The notes beneath the pieces were generated by a model. That model was not told where the DNA came from and ran no database searches. It saw nothing but the letters and a program-made list of their open reading frames with translations. A program made the translations under genes and the position numbers. From the NCBI GenBank assembly GCA_003290465.1, contig CP030759.1, forward strand, positions 1,116,001 to 1,180,000: a stretch of DNA of 64,000 nt, given 5' to 3'. Below are positions 35,835 through 44,714 of the stretch, piece by piece (position 1 is the first letter of the stretch; each line of letters begins with the position of its first letter). The stretch comes from Candidatus Sumerlaea chitinivorans. GTDB taxonomy: Bacteria > Sumerlaeota > Sumerlaeia > Sumerlaeales > Sumerlaeaceae.

Positions 35835-36692
35835 TTAAGTGAGCAAAACCATACTGACATTGAACCATGCATGGAATAGAATAGTGACCTCAATTCCGAA
35901 TTTCTTTTGGCATACCAGCGTGCAAAGAGAGAGCAAAGCCACCTGAAACAATTTCGCGCCGATTGGTTCCATGGTCCCACTGTGTGCGATTGCGAAAAGC
36001 ACGGTCACGAGGGCAGCTGAGACGACAAGTGCAACGTGTTTCTTAAGTACAAAGCTTCCCGCCCACGCGAAAAAGGGAAACAAGAACTGTCGATACGTAC
36101 ACTCCTCCCATACCGCGGCATTCACTGCGAATACCAGCATGAGGCCAGCATGTCGCTGAAGCTGTTGAAGCACGGGATCTTCCAATGCGCGACCGGTACG
36201 GACGTCGAAAGCAGAAACTAGCCAAGCCGTGCTCATAAAGCACACAGCCCACATCAGTACAAAAATCAGAACCGAACGCCACGATGGTCGGAGTTTCCTC
36301 CACTCGCCTCGCAGGCAGCGACGAGTCAGAGGAAAAAATGGCAACGCGAGACGTGGAGACAGGGCTGCGCCTCCGACCACAAAAAACAGAATGCTCACCC
36401 CCCGCATGATTGCCTCAATACCATAGGACCAACGAAAATAAGCGGGGGCACTCAACCACAACGTGGCGCAAAAGACGACTGCGTAGCTGCCGCCGAGGAC
36501 TCCCCCGAGAACCACAGGAAACCAAAGATGACGTGCAGATACACTCTGATGACGGTGTCGCCGAAGGTGAATGTCCCTCAATCGGTACAAGAAAAAACAA
36601 TACGCAGCAAGCAGGGCCCCAGAGTGGCCAAGCACTGTGATTCGTTCGGTCACTTGAAGGAAGGACTCAACAGTGGGGGCGCCAATCATCAA
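35835..36692 (-). CDS. CPBP-family intramembrane glutamic endopeptidase (CAAX protease/Abi-like)
   Basis: The 285-residue polytopic membrane protein has about eight hydrophobic segments. The family's catalytic motifs are visible in order: the Glu pair at about 196-197 and Arg at about 201 in AAVWEECTYRQFLF, His at about 237 in LFAIAHSGT, and His at about 274 in ILFHAWFNVSM. CPBP enzymes cleave within or next to membrane helices and include prenyl-protein proteases and bacteriocin-immunity proteins. It is the first gene of the unit with two ABC-2 exporters. Processing or protection linked to their cargo is a reasonable inference, not shown by sequence. Confidence 0.85.
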   Translation of the reverse strand: MMIGAPTVESFLQVTERITVLGHSGALLAAYCFFLYRLRDIHLRRHRHQSVSARHLWFPVVLGGVLGGSYAVVFCATLWLSAPAYFRWSYGIEAIMRGVSILFFVVGGAALSPRLALPFFPLTRRCLRGEWRKLRPSWRSVLIFVLMWAVCFMSTAWLVSAFDVRTGRALEDPVLQQLQRHAGLMLVFAVNAAVWEECTYRQFLFPFFAWAGSFVLKKHVALVVSAALVTVLFAIAHSGTMEPIGAKLFQVALLSLCTLVCQKKFGIEVTILFHAWFNVSMVLLT

Positions 36693-36709
36693 GTTCGCTC
36701 CCAGCGTCC

Positions 36710-39586
36710 TTATTCGCAGATCAGTGCTTTGGGACGTTTCACCGAGCCACGCAACACTTGCCGGAGGTAGTGTCCAGTAATGGAGTCGTTGTTCTCTGCT
36801 ACCTCTTCGGGTGTCCCTGTTGCCACGACTCTCCCTCCCTCCTCGCCACCTTCCGGCCCAAGATCAATGACGTAGTCCGCACATTTGATGACATCCAGAT
36901 TGTGCTCGATGACGATGACCGTATTGCCTTGGTCAACGAGAGAGTGCAGTACGTGAAGCAACTGCCGAATGTCTTCGAAGTGCAGTCCTGTGGTGGGCTC
37001 ATCCAGAATGTACACGGTCCGACCAGTCGCTCGGCGTGAAAGTTCTTTGGCTAACTTCACACGTTGAGCCTCTCCCCCACTGAGTGTTGTGGCGCTTTGG
37101 CCAAGGGAAATATAGCCAAGCCCAACATCGCAAAGCACCTGAAGTTTCTGGGCAATGGGCGGAACGGAACTGAATAGCTCAAGAGCCTCTGCAACCGTCA
37201 TTTCGAGAACGTCGGCAATCGAAGCGCCGCGATACGTGATTTCCAACGTCTCGCGGTTGTAGCGACGCCCCTTACAAACCTCGCACTGCACAAAGATGTC
37301 CGGCAAGAAATGCATCTCCACCTTGACAAGCCCGTCTCCTTGGCATGCCTCGCACCGCCCACCTTTGACATTAAAGCTGAAACGCCCGGCTGTGTAGCCG
37401 CGCGCCCGAGCCTCAGGAAGCTGCGCAAACCATTCTCGAATCGGTGTGAGTACGCCCGTGTAAGTCCCGGGGTTTGAGCGTGGGGTTCGTCCAATCGGCG
37501 TTTGGTCAACATCCACAACTTTGTCCACATGTTCAAGTCCATCGATCGAGTCATGGTCCCCGGGTCGCAAATGCGAGTGATACAGCTTCACTGAAAGCGC
37601 ACGATAAAGGATCTCGTTCACTAAGGTGGACTTTCCGCTTCCGCTCACGCCAGTGACGCACGTAAAGACGCCCAACGGAAAAGCTACAGTGATGTTCTTC
37701 AAATTGTGTTCGCGGGCTCCCCTGACGATTAGTTCATAGCCACGACGCACCGGACGCCGTTGCTTAGGAGTCTCAATAGATAGCTCGCCACGAAGATACC
37801 TGCCGGTGATCGACTCGGGCGCCCGAGCCACCTCTTCTGGAGTTCCTGCCGCCACCAAATGCCCCCCCTCGCGACCAGCACGCGGCCCCAAATCCACGAC
37901 AAAGTCTGCTGATCGAATGGTGCTCTCATCATGCTCAACCACCAGCACCGTATTCCCCAAATCACGCAACTGGCGAAGCGTGGCAAGGAGACGTTGATTG
38001 TCGCGTTGATGCAGGCCAATCGAGGGCTCGTCCAGAACGTACAGCACCCCAACCAACTGCGAACCGATTTGCGTTGCCAGCCGGATGCGTTGTGCTTCCC
38101 CACCCGCGAGAGTCCCCGCAGGACGGTCCAATGTCAGATAGCTCAGCCCAACATTTAGCAGAAACTGAAGTCGGTCTTCGATCTCCTTGAGTAGCGGCGC
38201 TGCAACTTGCCTCTGTCGGGAGCTCAGTTCCAAGTTCGCAAAAAAACGCCTACACTGCTCAATCGTCAGTGCACATAACTCACTGATGTTGAGTCCCCCA
38301 ACGCGCACGGCAAGGGCCTCTGGCTTTAGCCGCTGACCGTTGCAGGCCGAGCATTTGATTTCACGCAGGTATTGGGCAAGCTCAAGGTGTTCATCCTCAT
38401 GATAGCGCCGGCGAATGCGTGGGATCATTCCTTCCCAATCGCTCTCGGCGCGATATTCCGAGCCTGTGCGTGAGCGATAGACGACAGGGAACTTTTCTCC
38501 TCCGTTCCCCCAAAGTAACAGCTTTTGGATACGCTTGGGCAACTTCTTGAATGGGACATCGAGGCGAAAACCGTAGTGGTCAGCCATCGCCTTCAGAAAC
38601 TGGTTCTGCCACGCAGTCCTCTCCCGCCCATCGCTTTCATCCGTTAGATGTGCCCATGGAGCGAGGGCTCCCTCGGATAACGATAGCTCAGGGTTTGGCA
38701 CAATCAGCGATTCGTCCGGCTCCATCAGAACCCCTAAGCCGTTACACTTTTGGCACGCGCCTACAGGAGAGTTAAAGGAGAATAGGCGGTGGGTAAGCTC
38801 TTCGAGCGCGATACCGCAATCCGGACAAGAAAACTTCTCACTGAAGAGCATGACGCGGCCTTCATCCACAAGCTGGACCTCGACAAGGCCATCCGCCCGC
38901 TTTAGAGCAATTTCGAGAGATTCCGCCAAACGCGATCGAACGTCGGGGTGAACCGTCAAGCGATCCACCACAAGCGAGATAGTGTGCTTGCGCGTCTTTT
39001 GCAGTCTGGGAATTGTGTCCAACTCGACGAGTTGGCCATCCACGATCGCTCGCGTGAATCCATTTTTGCGCGCCTCCTCGAAAAGCTCGCGATATTCGCC
39101 CTTTCGCCCACGCACGACGGGGGCCATGACGAAAAAACGCGTTTGGGGCGGCAGCGACAAAATCGCCTCCGTCATCTGCTCGGTTGTTTGCTGCTGAATG
39201 GGCTTCCCGCACTGGGGACAATGTGGCTGGCCGATTGTGGCGTAGAGCACTCGCAGATAGTCGTAAATTTCCGTGACCGTGCCGACCGTGGAGCGGGGGT
39301 TCGAGCTGATCGTCTTTTGCTCAATAGAAATTGCCGGCGACAGCCCGGTGATCAGCTCAACTTTGGGCTTGGGCATCTGCTCGAGGAATTGCCGCGCATA
39401 CGCTGATAGGCTCTCGACATACCGACGCTGCCCTTCCGCGTAGATGGTATCAAAAGCAAGTGAGCTTTTGCCGCTGCCACTTAGCCCCGTGATTACGGTC
39501 AAGGAGTTTCGCGGAATGTCGAGGTCAATGTTTTTCAGGTTATGTTCGGCGGCACCACGAATGACAATACAGTCCCGCGTATGCAT
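36710..39586 (-). CDS. uvrA: Excinuclease ABC subunit A
   Basis: UvrA is the damage-sensing ATPase of nucleotide excision repair. The 958-residue protein has two ABC modules: Walker [21 protein letters not shown] near the N-terminus and [19 protein letters not shown] in the second half, with ABC signatures [12 protein letters not shown] and [18 protein letters not shown]. Zinc-finger cysteines are in [12 protein letters not shown] ... ACQKCNGLG and in [20 protein letters not shown] ... [10 protein letters not shown]. Length and domain order are normal. Its start lies 111 bp from the divergent RNase HI gene. The best Shine-Dalgarno candidate (AGGAGA) is rather far, about 17 bases from the ATG. 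Confidence 0.97.
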   Translation of the reverse strand: MHTRDCIVIRGAAEHNLKNIDLDIPRNSLTVITGLSGSGKSSLAFDTIYAEGQRRYVESLSAYARQFLEQMPKPKVELITGLSPAISIEQKTISSNPRSTVGTVTEIYDYLRVLYATIGQPHCPQCGKPIQQQTTEQMTEAILSLPPQTRFFVMAPVVRGRKGEYRELFEEARKNGFTRAIVDGQLVELDTIPRLQKTRKHTISLVVDRLTVHPDVRSRLAESLEIALKRADGLVEVQLVDEGRVMLFSEKFSCPDCGIALEELTHRLFSFNSPVGACQKCNGLGVLMEPDESLIVPNPELSLSEGALAPWAHLTDESDGRERTAWQNQFLKAMADHYGFRLDVPFKKLPKRIQKLLLWGNGGEKFPVVYRSRTGSEYRAESDWEGMIPRIRRRYHEDEHLELAQYLREIKCSACNGQRLKPEALAVRVGGLNISELCALTIEQCRRFFANLELSSRQRQVAAPLLKEIEDRLQFLLNVGLSYLTLDRPAGTLAGGEAQRIRLATQIGSQLVGVLYVLDEPSIGLHQRDNQRLLATLRQLRDLGNTVLVVEHDESTIRSADFVVDLGPRAGREGGHLVAAGTPEEVARAPESITGRYLRGELSIETPKQRRPVRRGYELIVRGAREHNLKNITVAFPLGVFTCVTGVSGSGKSTLVNEILYRALSVKLYHSHLRPGDHDSIDGLEHVDKVVDVDQTPIGRTPRSNPGTYTGVLTPIREWFAQLPEARARGYTAGRFSFNVKGGRCEACQGDGLVKVEMHFLPDIFVQCEVCKGRRYNRETLEITYRGASIADVLEMTVAEALELFSSVPPIAQKLQVLCDVGLGYISLGQSATTLSGGEAQRVKLAKELSRRATGRTVYILDEPTTGLHFEDIRQLLHVLHSLVDQGNTVIVIEHNLDVIKCADYVIDLGPEGGEEGGRVVATGTPEEVAENNDSITGHYLRQVLRGSVKRPKALICE

Positions 39587-39697
39587 CTTAACCGTTTGTT
39601 CGTCTCCTCTTCCTCACGATTAGTGGCAGGTCGAACTCCTCAACCGCCCGGCAATTTTCTTTTGCATGCTCGGCTGATGCGCTCACATGCATTTACC

Positions 39698-40555
39698 ATG
39701 AGTCTTTCACCAGAAATACGGCGTCTTCTTCAGAAGACACTTAGGATCAAAGGAAGCGATGTCCCTTTGCACCGGGTGTTGGACATTTTGGCTACGGAGG
39801 ACGGCGACGTCAGTGAAGTAGTGAACCGGTTTCGGGACATCGAGAATACTGCTCTGCGTACGGCCTTTCATAACTGTGCAGTCTTGCTTCGCATGTTGGA
39901 GGCGCAAGCCGGGCTCACCCCCACGTGGGAAGGGGGGCCGGGTGCTGAAACGCAACAGGCGGTAGCCAGTAACACGAAATCCACCGATTCATCCCCACCG
40001 ACTAAGAATGCTCCCAAGCGACGCTTCACTCCGCAAGAGCTTCAGCCGTTTGTGGATGAGACACAGCGAGGAAAGGTCTCGGTAGCGAAAGTCTATGTGG
40101 ACGGAGCAAGCCGAGGGAATCCCGGTCCCGCGGGGATCGGTGTGGCACTCTTCACCATGGACGGCAAAAAGATTGCTCAAATCTCCCGTGCCATCGGCAC
40201 GACCACCAACAATGCAGCTGAGTACACAGCTCTCATTGAAGCCCTCAAATTAGCAAAGGACCTCGGCATCCAACAACTTTATGTCCTTAGCGACAGTCAG
40301 CTCATGGTTAACCAAATGACCGGTCGGTATAAAGTGAAGCATCCACAAATTGCTGAGTTTGTCGCACAAGCTCAAGAATTGGCAAAGCAGTTCGCAAAAG
40401 TCTCGTTTCACTTTATCGAGCGCGAAAACAATCGGTTGGCAGACGCGCTTTCAACCGCCCCGATCGCGAAAATCCCAAACCAGAGAACAGACTCGTCGAG
40501 CCAAGAACTGATGGCTTTACTGGACGATAATCCGGATGAGGGCCGCACAGAATAA
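39698..40555 (+). CDS. RNase HI-domain protein with N-terminal helical extension
   Basis: The C-terminal half is a type 1 RNase H: KVYVDGASRGNPGPAGIGVA (first Asp), TTNNAAEYTALIEALKLA (Glu), LYVLSDSQLMVNQMTGRYKV (Asp), and FIERENNRLADALS (last Asp). All four acidic positions are kept, so cleavage of RNA in RNA/DNA hybrids is expected. The pattern is that of the RNase HI family of YpdQ/RnhA-like proteins. The N-terminal about 90 residues (MSLSPEIRRLLQKTLRIKGS onward) form an unassigned helical domain joined by a Thr/Ser/Pro linker. The open frame extends upstream into uvrA; ATG 39698 avoids that overlap. No clear ribosome-binding site. Confidence 0.85.
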   Translation: MSLSPEIRRLLQKTLRIKGSDVPLHRVLDILATEDGDVSEVVNRFRDIENTALRTAFHNCAVLLRMLEAQAGLTPTWEGGPGAETQQAVASNTKSTDSSPPTKNAPKRRFTPQELQPFVDETQRGKVSVAKVYVDGASRGNPGPAGIGVALFTMDGKKIAQISRAIGTTTNNAAEYTALIEALKLAKDLGIQQLYVLSDSQLMVNQMTGRYKVKHPQIAEFVAQAQELAKQFAKVSFHFIERENNRLADALSTAPIAKIPNQRTDSSSQELMALLDDNPDEGRTE

Positions 40556-40918
40556 GCGCCGGTGACCCACAGGCACGCGCCAGCAACTACCCAATCTTTC
40601 TGCAGAAACTCCAGTCGCCTTGCAGCGCGAACGAAGCGAGGGTTCTCGGTTCCGATTCATTTCCCCCAAAAACGTGACGGCCCGGCGGAGGGGGTGCGGA
40701 CGCCGGGCCGTTGGAGGAACCCTCGCGAGCCCCTCCAAATCTTGTTCTTATTTCAATTGGCCAAAAAACCAAACCTAAGCGCTCGCAATTCGATAAACCT
40801 AAACCGAGAATTGCAAGGATGATTTCGGGGGCTGCCGATACCCTAAGCTAAAGAGTTGACGTCTGGGCGATTCGCTCCCCAACCTTCTGCCAAAATTTAG
40901 GCAGAAACGGAATAACGG
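40556..40918. other. Intergenic region with tandem stem-loops after the RNase HI gene
   Basis: These 363 bp hold two adjacent hairpins (40677-40711 and 40711-40738) followed by a T-rich run. The remainder shows no gene. AGGCAGAAACGG (40908-40919) precedes the next gene's ATG, without a strong Shine-Dalgarno sequence. Confidence 0.45.
40677..40755 (+). terminator. Tandem terminator hairpins
   Basis: Hairpin 1 has ACGGCCCGGCG (40677-40687) paired perfectly with CGCCGGGCCGT (40701-40711), 11 bp with a 13-base loop. Hairpin 2 has TTGGAGG (40711-40717) paired with CCTCCAA (40732-40738). It is followed by the T-rich ATCTTGTTCTTATTTC. Together they look like a strong intrinsic terminator for the RNase HI transcript. 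Confidence 0.65.
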
Positions 40919-41695
40919 ATGCCACACATTGCTCTTCAGCTCTACACGCTTCGCAACGAGTGCGAGAAGAATTTTGAAGCAGTGTTAGACCAAGTGGCAC
41001 AGATGGGCTACGAAGGCGTTGAATTTGCGGGTTATTGGGGACGGCCTGCGGCAGCGCTCCGCGCGCAATTGGATAGACTTGGGATCGTGGCTGTCTCCAC
41101 TCACGTGGGGATGGATACGATCCGAGAAAAATTTCCTCAAGTCCTCCGGGATGCAAAAACGCTTGGATGCAAATACGTCACGGTACCTGCGCCCCCTTCG
41201 AACTTCGCAGGCGACGAGCCCGCATGGCGCATTTTCCGAGAGGAGCTGAAGTTCTATCACGTGCTCCTTCAGCACTCCGGTTTGGCGCTGTGCTATCACA
41301 ACCATGCCCGCGAATTCGAGCCCGTGGAGGAGGACTTTGTACCATTCGACTGGTTTTTCAGCAAACCCCACGGGTTTCTCTGTCAACTCGACGTGTATTG
41401 GGCCAGTTTTGCAGGATGCGACCCTTCACAGCAGCTGCGTCAGCTTGTTGGCAGGTGTCCGCTAATCCACGTTAAGGACATGTCCAAAGATGAAACGCGG
41501 CGCGATGAGATTCCCGGGGACGGGTGCTTACCGTGGCGTGACATTCTGGGTGCCGCGTTAGAAGCGCAAACCGAATGGCTTATCGTGGAGCAGGACAATC
41601 CTCGCGAGAATGCCATGCTTGCAGTGCAACGTGGATTGCACTTTGTGAAACGATGCCTTAGGGAAATCGCCTCTCAGCGCCCCACTACTCAGTAA
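40919..41695 (+). CDS. Sugar phosphate isomerase/epimerase family (xylose isomerase-like TIM barrel)
   Basis: The 258-residue protein has the AP endonuclease 2/IolE-type TIM barrel. The start MPHIALQLYTLRNECEKNFE is typical, followed by VAQMGYEGVEFAGYWG. Metal-ligand positions fit STHVGMDT, LCYHNHAREFEPVE, QLDVYWASFAG and PLIHVKDMSKDE, with a final Glu in EWLIVEQDNPREN. Such enzymes isomerise or epimerise sugars, inosose or hydroxy-acids; the substrate is not deducible. It stands alone after a strong terminator and is followed by galT on the other strand. Confidence 0.85.
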   Translation: MPHIALQLYTLRNECEKNFEAVLDQVAQMGYEGVEFAGYWGRPAAALRAQLDRLGIVAVSTHVGMDTIREKFPQVLRDAKTLGCKYVTVPAPPSNFAGDEPAWRIFREELKFYHVLLQHSGLALCYHNHAREFEPVEEDFVPFDWFFSKPHGFLCQLDVYWASFAGCDPSQQLRQLVGRCPLIHVKDMSKDETRRDEIPGDGCLPWRDILGAALEAQTEWLIVEQDNPRENAMLAVQRGLHFVKRCLREIASQRPTTQ

Positions 41696-41919
41696 GCTAA
41701 GCGGAACCCGTCCCTGCCGATGAGCGAACACGCGTTACCACCGGCGAACATTGGTCTCGGAGCAGAGGGCGGGGTGAGAAGATTTGTTGCCTTTCTTTCG
41801 ATGAGTGCAACGGAGTAGGTGTCTAACTTTTTCTGCCGCCCACCCGCATTGCTTTTCTACGCTGAGATGATTTCTGACAAAGCCTGCATAACCCGATTCA
41901 ACATGTGCGGTAGGCGACG

Positions 41920-42981
41920 TCAGCTACTCCCTACACTAATAGCACTTACCACTTGAGGCGCTGCTTGAGGTTGGCCTTCTTTCGATGCCAGTTCACGCAG
42001 ATGCCTCGCTGCATCCTCGGGTGGCGTCGGGTTGATATAAAACCCACTACCCCACTCAAAACCCGCAACCCGTGTTAGTTTTGGCATAATCTCGATGTGC
42101 CAGTGATAGTAGGGAGCACTGCCAGACTCGTCATAAGGCGTCGTGTGGATCACAAAGTTGTAGGGCGGATCGTCAAGCGCCTGTTTGATTAAAGAGAACG
42201 TCTTCTTCATAATCCGCGCCAGATCCACGATTTCGTTTTTCGTAATGTCCGAAAAGAACGACGTGTGCTGCTTGGGGACGATGCACGTTTCGAAGGGGAA
42301 ACGACTCGCAAAGGGCATGTAGCTCAAAAACGTGTCGTTCTCGGCCACAGTGCGGATATTGTCCTCGAGCTCCTGATGAATCATGTCGCAAAACACGCAC
42401 CGTTCTTTGTAGTCAAAATAGCGGCCTGCCCCTTGGAGCTCCTCCTGAACACGTTTCGGTACGATTGGGAGCGCAATGATTTGAGAGTGAGGATGCTCGA
42501 TTGAAGCGCCGGCTTCTCGCCCCCAATTTTTGAAAATCATGATGTAGCGCATGCGCGTATCTTTGCGCATTTCCACCATTCGGTCGCGGAACGCCCAAAG
42601 AATCTCTTGGATTTGCTCTTCCCCAAGATCCGCATAGGTTTGGGCGTGGCTTGGACTTTCCACCACGACCTCATGGCGCCCAATCCCGCTCATACGGTCG
42701 TACATTCCCTCGCCGGAACGGCGAAGTTCGCCCTCGGGTTGAAGCGCTGGGAATTTGTTGGGCACCACGCGGACCCACCAACCTTCACTATCGCGCGGCG
42801 TATTGGGATGACGGTAGCTCAGGACCTCGGGGGGCGTGCTGGACTCATTTCCGGGACAAAATGGGCAAAAGCCTCCCCGTTTCTCTTCCTCGATCTTAAC
42901 GTACTGATTTGGCCGCTTGGCTCGCTCGGTGGCGATGATCACCCAGCGACCCGTAACCGGATCCTTACGAAGTTCTGGCAC
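41920..42981 (-). CDS. galT: Galactose-1-phosphate uridylyltransferase
   Basis: GalT exchanges UMP between UDP-glucose and galactose 1-phosphate in the Leloir pathway. The 353-residue protein starts (GTG) with MPELRKDPVTGRWVIIATER. It has the HIT-superfamily active site GASIEHPHSQIIALP, whose His-Pro-His holds the nucleophilic His. Further conserved segments are GFCPFCPGNE and CVFCDMIHQE (paired Cys for metal), FPFETCIVPKQH and YHWHIEIMPKL. AAGGTGA precedes the start. Related enzymes (ADP-glucose phosphorylase) share this fold, so specificity should be treated as probable. It is convergent with the isomerase-like gene; galK and galE are absent nearby. Confidence 0.9.
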   Translation of the reverse strand: MPELRKDPVTGRWVIIATERAKRPNQYVKIEEEKRGGFCPFCPGNESSTPPEVLSYRHPNTPRDSEGWWVRVVPNKFPALQPEGELRRSGEGMYDRMSGIGRHEVVVESPSHAQTYADLGEEQIQEILWAFRDRMVEMRKDTRMRYIMIFKNWGREAGASIEHPHSQIIALPIVPKRVQEELQGAGRYFDYKERCVFCDMIHQELEDNIRTVAENDTFLSYMPFASRFPFETCIVPKQHTSFFSDITKNEIVDLARIMKKTFSLIKQALDDPPYNFVIHTTPYDESGSAPYYHWHIEIMPKLTRVAGFEWGSGFYINPTPPEDAARHLRELASKEGQPQAAPQVVSAISVGSS

Positions 42982-43467
42982 GATACTTCACCTTACGCTG
43001 TGTAGTCTGGCACTTCGCTTTGGCACAATAAAATATAGATCGATCCAATTCCATTGCCTACTCTACTTCCCGCATCTACATTCGCAAATAAAATGTGAAG
43101 CAAACCGTGACGACATTTTTGTGTAAAACATCTACATTAATTGTTCGATTTTAAGTATTCATGTTTCAATTGTCTGACTTGGGCACATTCTCTCCGATTT
43201 CCGGTCGCGATCCGGCCCGGACAAGATCAACACGGACACTTTCCACCCTCATCCTTCCACCATCCGCTCTGCTACTCGCTCGACCACCTCTTGCTCGTGC
43301 AGCAGTCGGAGGATTCACTACGCCGCTTAAGACCCCGGAGAATACGCTACCCACGAAGCTTCCTCGAGACCACTTTCATGGAGTCTACGCGTTAGCTCCT
43401 TTGGCGGCTAATCAGGTTTTCCTCGCAGATTTCGAATCAGCAATCCAAAATCTGAACGCCATCCACC
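42982..43467. other. Upstream region of galT (486 bp without a supported gene)
   Basis: The region separates galT from the end of the metallophosphatase-like gene, both on the minus strand. Open frames of up to 118 codons (plus strand, 43161-43517) show no recognisable product, biased composition and overlap with the neighbour's 3' end. The part 43020-43160 is AT-rich and carries a promoter candidate and a 10-bp direct repeat, CATCTACATT, at 43073-43082 and 43129-43138. Confidence 0.4.
43032..43060 (-). promoter_or_regulatory. Candidate sigma-70-type promoter of galT
   Basis: On the minus strand TAGGCA (43055-43060) and TATATT (43032-43037) are 17 bp apart, about 50 bp upstream of the galT start. 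The -35 matches 4 of 6 consensus bases and the -10 matches 5 of 6. It lies in the AT-rich stretch. The assignment is by pattern alone. Confidence 0.3.
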
Positions 43468-44577
43468 CTAATTCACTGGCTGCTGGGAATCTGTTAACTC
43501 CTTTAGGTAATCCGTAATGAAATGTGAGTAGTCGGGGTGAGGAGGAATCGTCTGTTCAATGTCGACAAGTTTGTTGAGGGCTTGGGAAATCTTGCCGTTT
43601 TGCATTTGCAGGAGGAGATGTCCGACATGTCGCCCTTCGAACCCACCGCTCACCATGCGCACCCCATTCACGTTATCAATTTGATGAAAGACACCCAGGA
43701 ACTCGCCGGCGATGGCCACATCAATGCCGGGATCGGGCCCGAGCTGTTCGAGGGTTTGCCGCAAAGTCTCACGATTCATGTAAGCGAGGAGAATAATGAA
43801 GTCGCAGTTGCCTTGGAGCTCTTTCACAACTTCCTTGATTGCAGGAAGTGGGTCCAGAACCTGAAAGGTGGGCGCCTGCGGCGACACGCCAATACGTTGG
43901 CGGGTAACGCCCGTGACCCCAATTCGAACTTGGGTTCCATCCCCCAGCTTAACTTCAATGATCCGGTATTTGCTGAACAGTGGAGCACTTGATGTGGGGT
44001 CAACGATGTTCGCACTAACCAAGCGGTCCGCATGCTTTCCGAGGTTTTCGGCCAAGAAACTTTTACCTGCCAGCGCATCTGGGGCACCAACATTCAAAAC
44101 ATCGTAATCAAGAGCAGCGAGCGCCTTTAAAAGATGCTTTGACGCTACGCGGAAATTCTCGGATGCAAGCGCGTTGTCCCGAATGTAGCCGCCTGCTTCG
44201 AGCTTCACTACGGGAAGCGACAGCTCCTTGAGTCGCTCGACAACCTGCGCCTCTCGGTTAATCCCACCCAATTTGTGGCTCACACAACCACACGGCTCTA
44301 ACGAAGACCGTCGATAGCCGTTGTAAACTACGGAAAGCACACTACGTCGGTCCGGAGGTGCTCCCGCAGGCATAATATGGGTATCAAGCTCTTGGGGGGA
44401 CATTGGAACAGGCGTGACCTTTACTGGGCCCGTCGTTGCGCCAACGTGGCTAACCGGAGCAGACGCACTTCCCTGCACATTTTTCGCTGATTTTGAGGGT
44501 GCTGTTACTGCGCGTGTCTCGACAGCACACGCGATGCTTACAAGGATCAAGAAGAGTAACCTAACCATTTGAGACAT
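43468..44577 (-). CDS. Exported metallophosphatase/5'-nucleotidase-like protein
   Basis: The start ATG 44575-44577 is chosen because AAAGGAG lies seven bases upstream and the product then begins with a signal sequence (MSQMVRLLFLILVSIACAVE). After a low-complexity Ser/Ala/Val linker the core shows SSLEPCGCVSHKLGGINREA, then YDVLNVGAPDAL, LVSANIVDPTSSAPLFSKYR, VRIGVTGVTR, FIILLAYMNRETL, GIDVAIAGE and RMVSGGFEGRHVGHL. This order resembles the N-terminal half of UshA-type 5'-nucleotidases. The usual first metal motif (D-H) is absent and the CGC/GG segment stands in its place. Activity is therefore uncertain. It is divergent from the GT-C-like gene. Confidence 0.7.
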   Translation of the reverse strand: MSQMVRLLFLILVSIACAVETRAVTAPSKSAKNVQGSASAPVSHVGATTGPVKVTPVPMSPQELDTHIMPAGAPPDRRSVLSVVYNGYRRSSLEPCGCVSHKLGGINREAQVVERLKELSLPVVKLEAGGYIRDNALASENFRVASKHLLKALAALDYDVLNVGAPDALAGKSFLAENLGKHADRLVSANIVDPTSSAPLFSKYRIIEVKLGDGTQVRIGVTGVTRQRIGVSPQAPTFQVLDPLPAIKEVVKELQGNCDFIILLAYMNRETLRQTLEQLGPDPGIDVAIAGEFLGVFHQIDNVNGVRMVSGGFEGRHVGHLLLQMQNGKISQALNKLVDIEQTIPPHPDYSHFITDYLKELTDSQQPVN

Positions 44578-44714
44578 CAAAATCTCCTTTGGTTTTAAGT
44601 CGAACCTCGTTTGGTCACGACCCATCAAGAGCAAGAAATAGACCACTTGCTTTTTGCGAACGCTGACTTGAAATCAGCCGTGCTTGCAGAAAGTCAATGT
44701 TCTAATTTTATGCG

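Noticed and set aside
43161-43517. 118-codon plus-strand frame upstream of galT
   Set aside because: Composition is Pro/Leu/Thr-rich without any family resemblance, there is no clear ribosome-binding site, and it overlaps the 3' end of the opposite-strand metallophosphatase-like gene.
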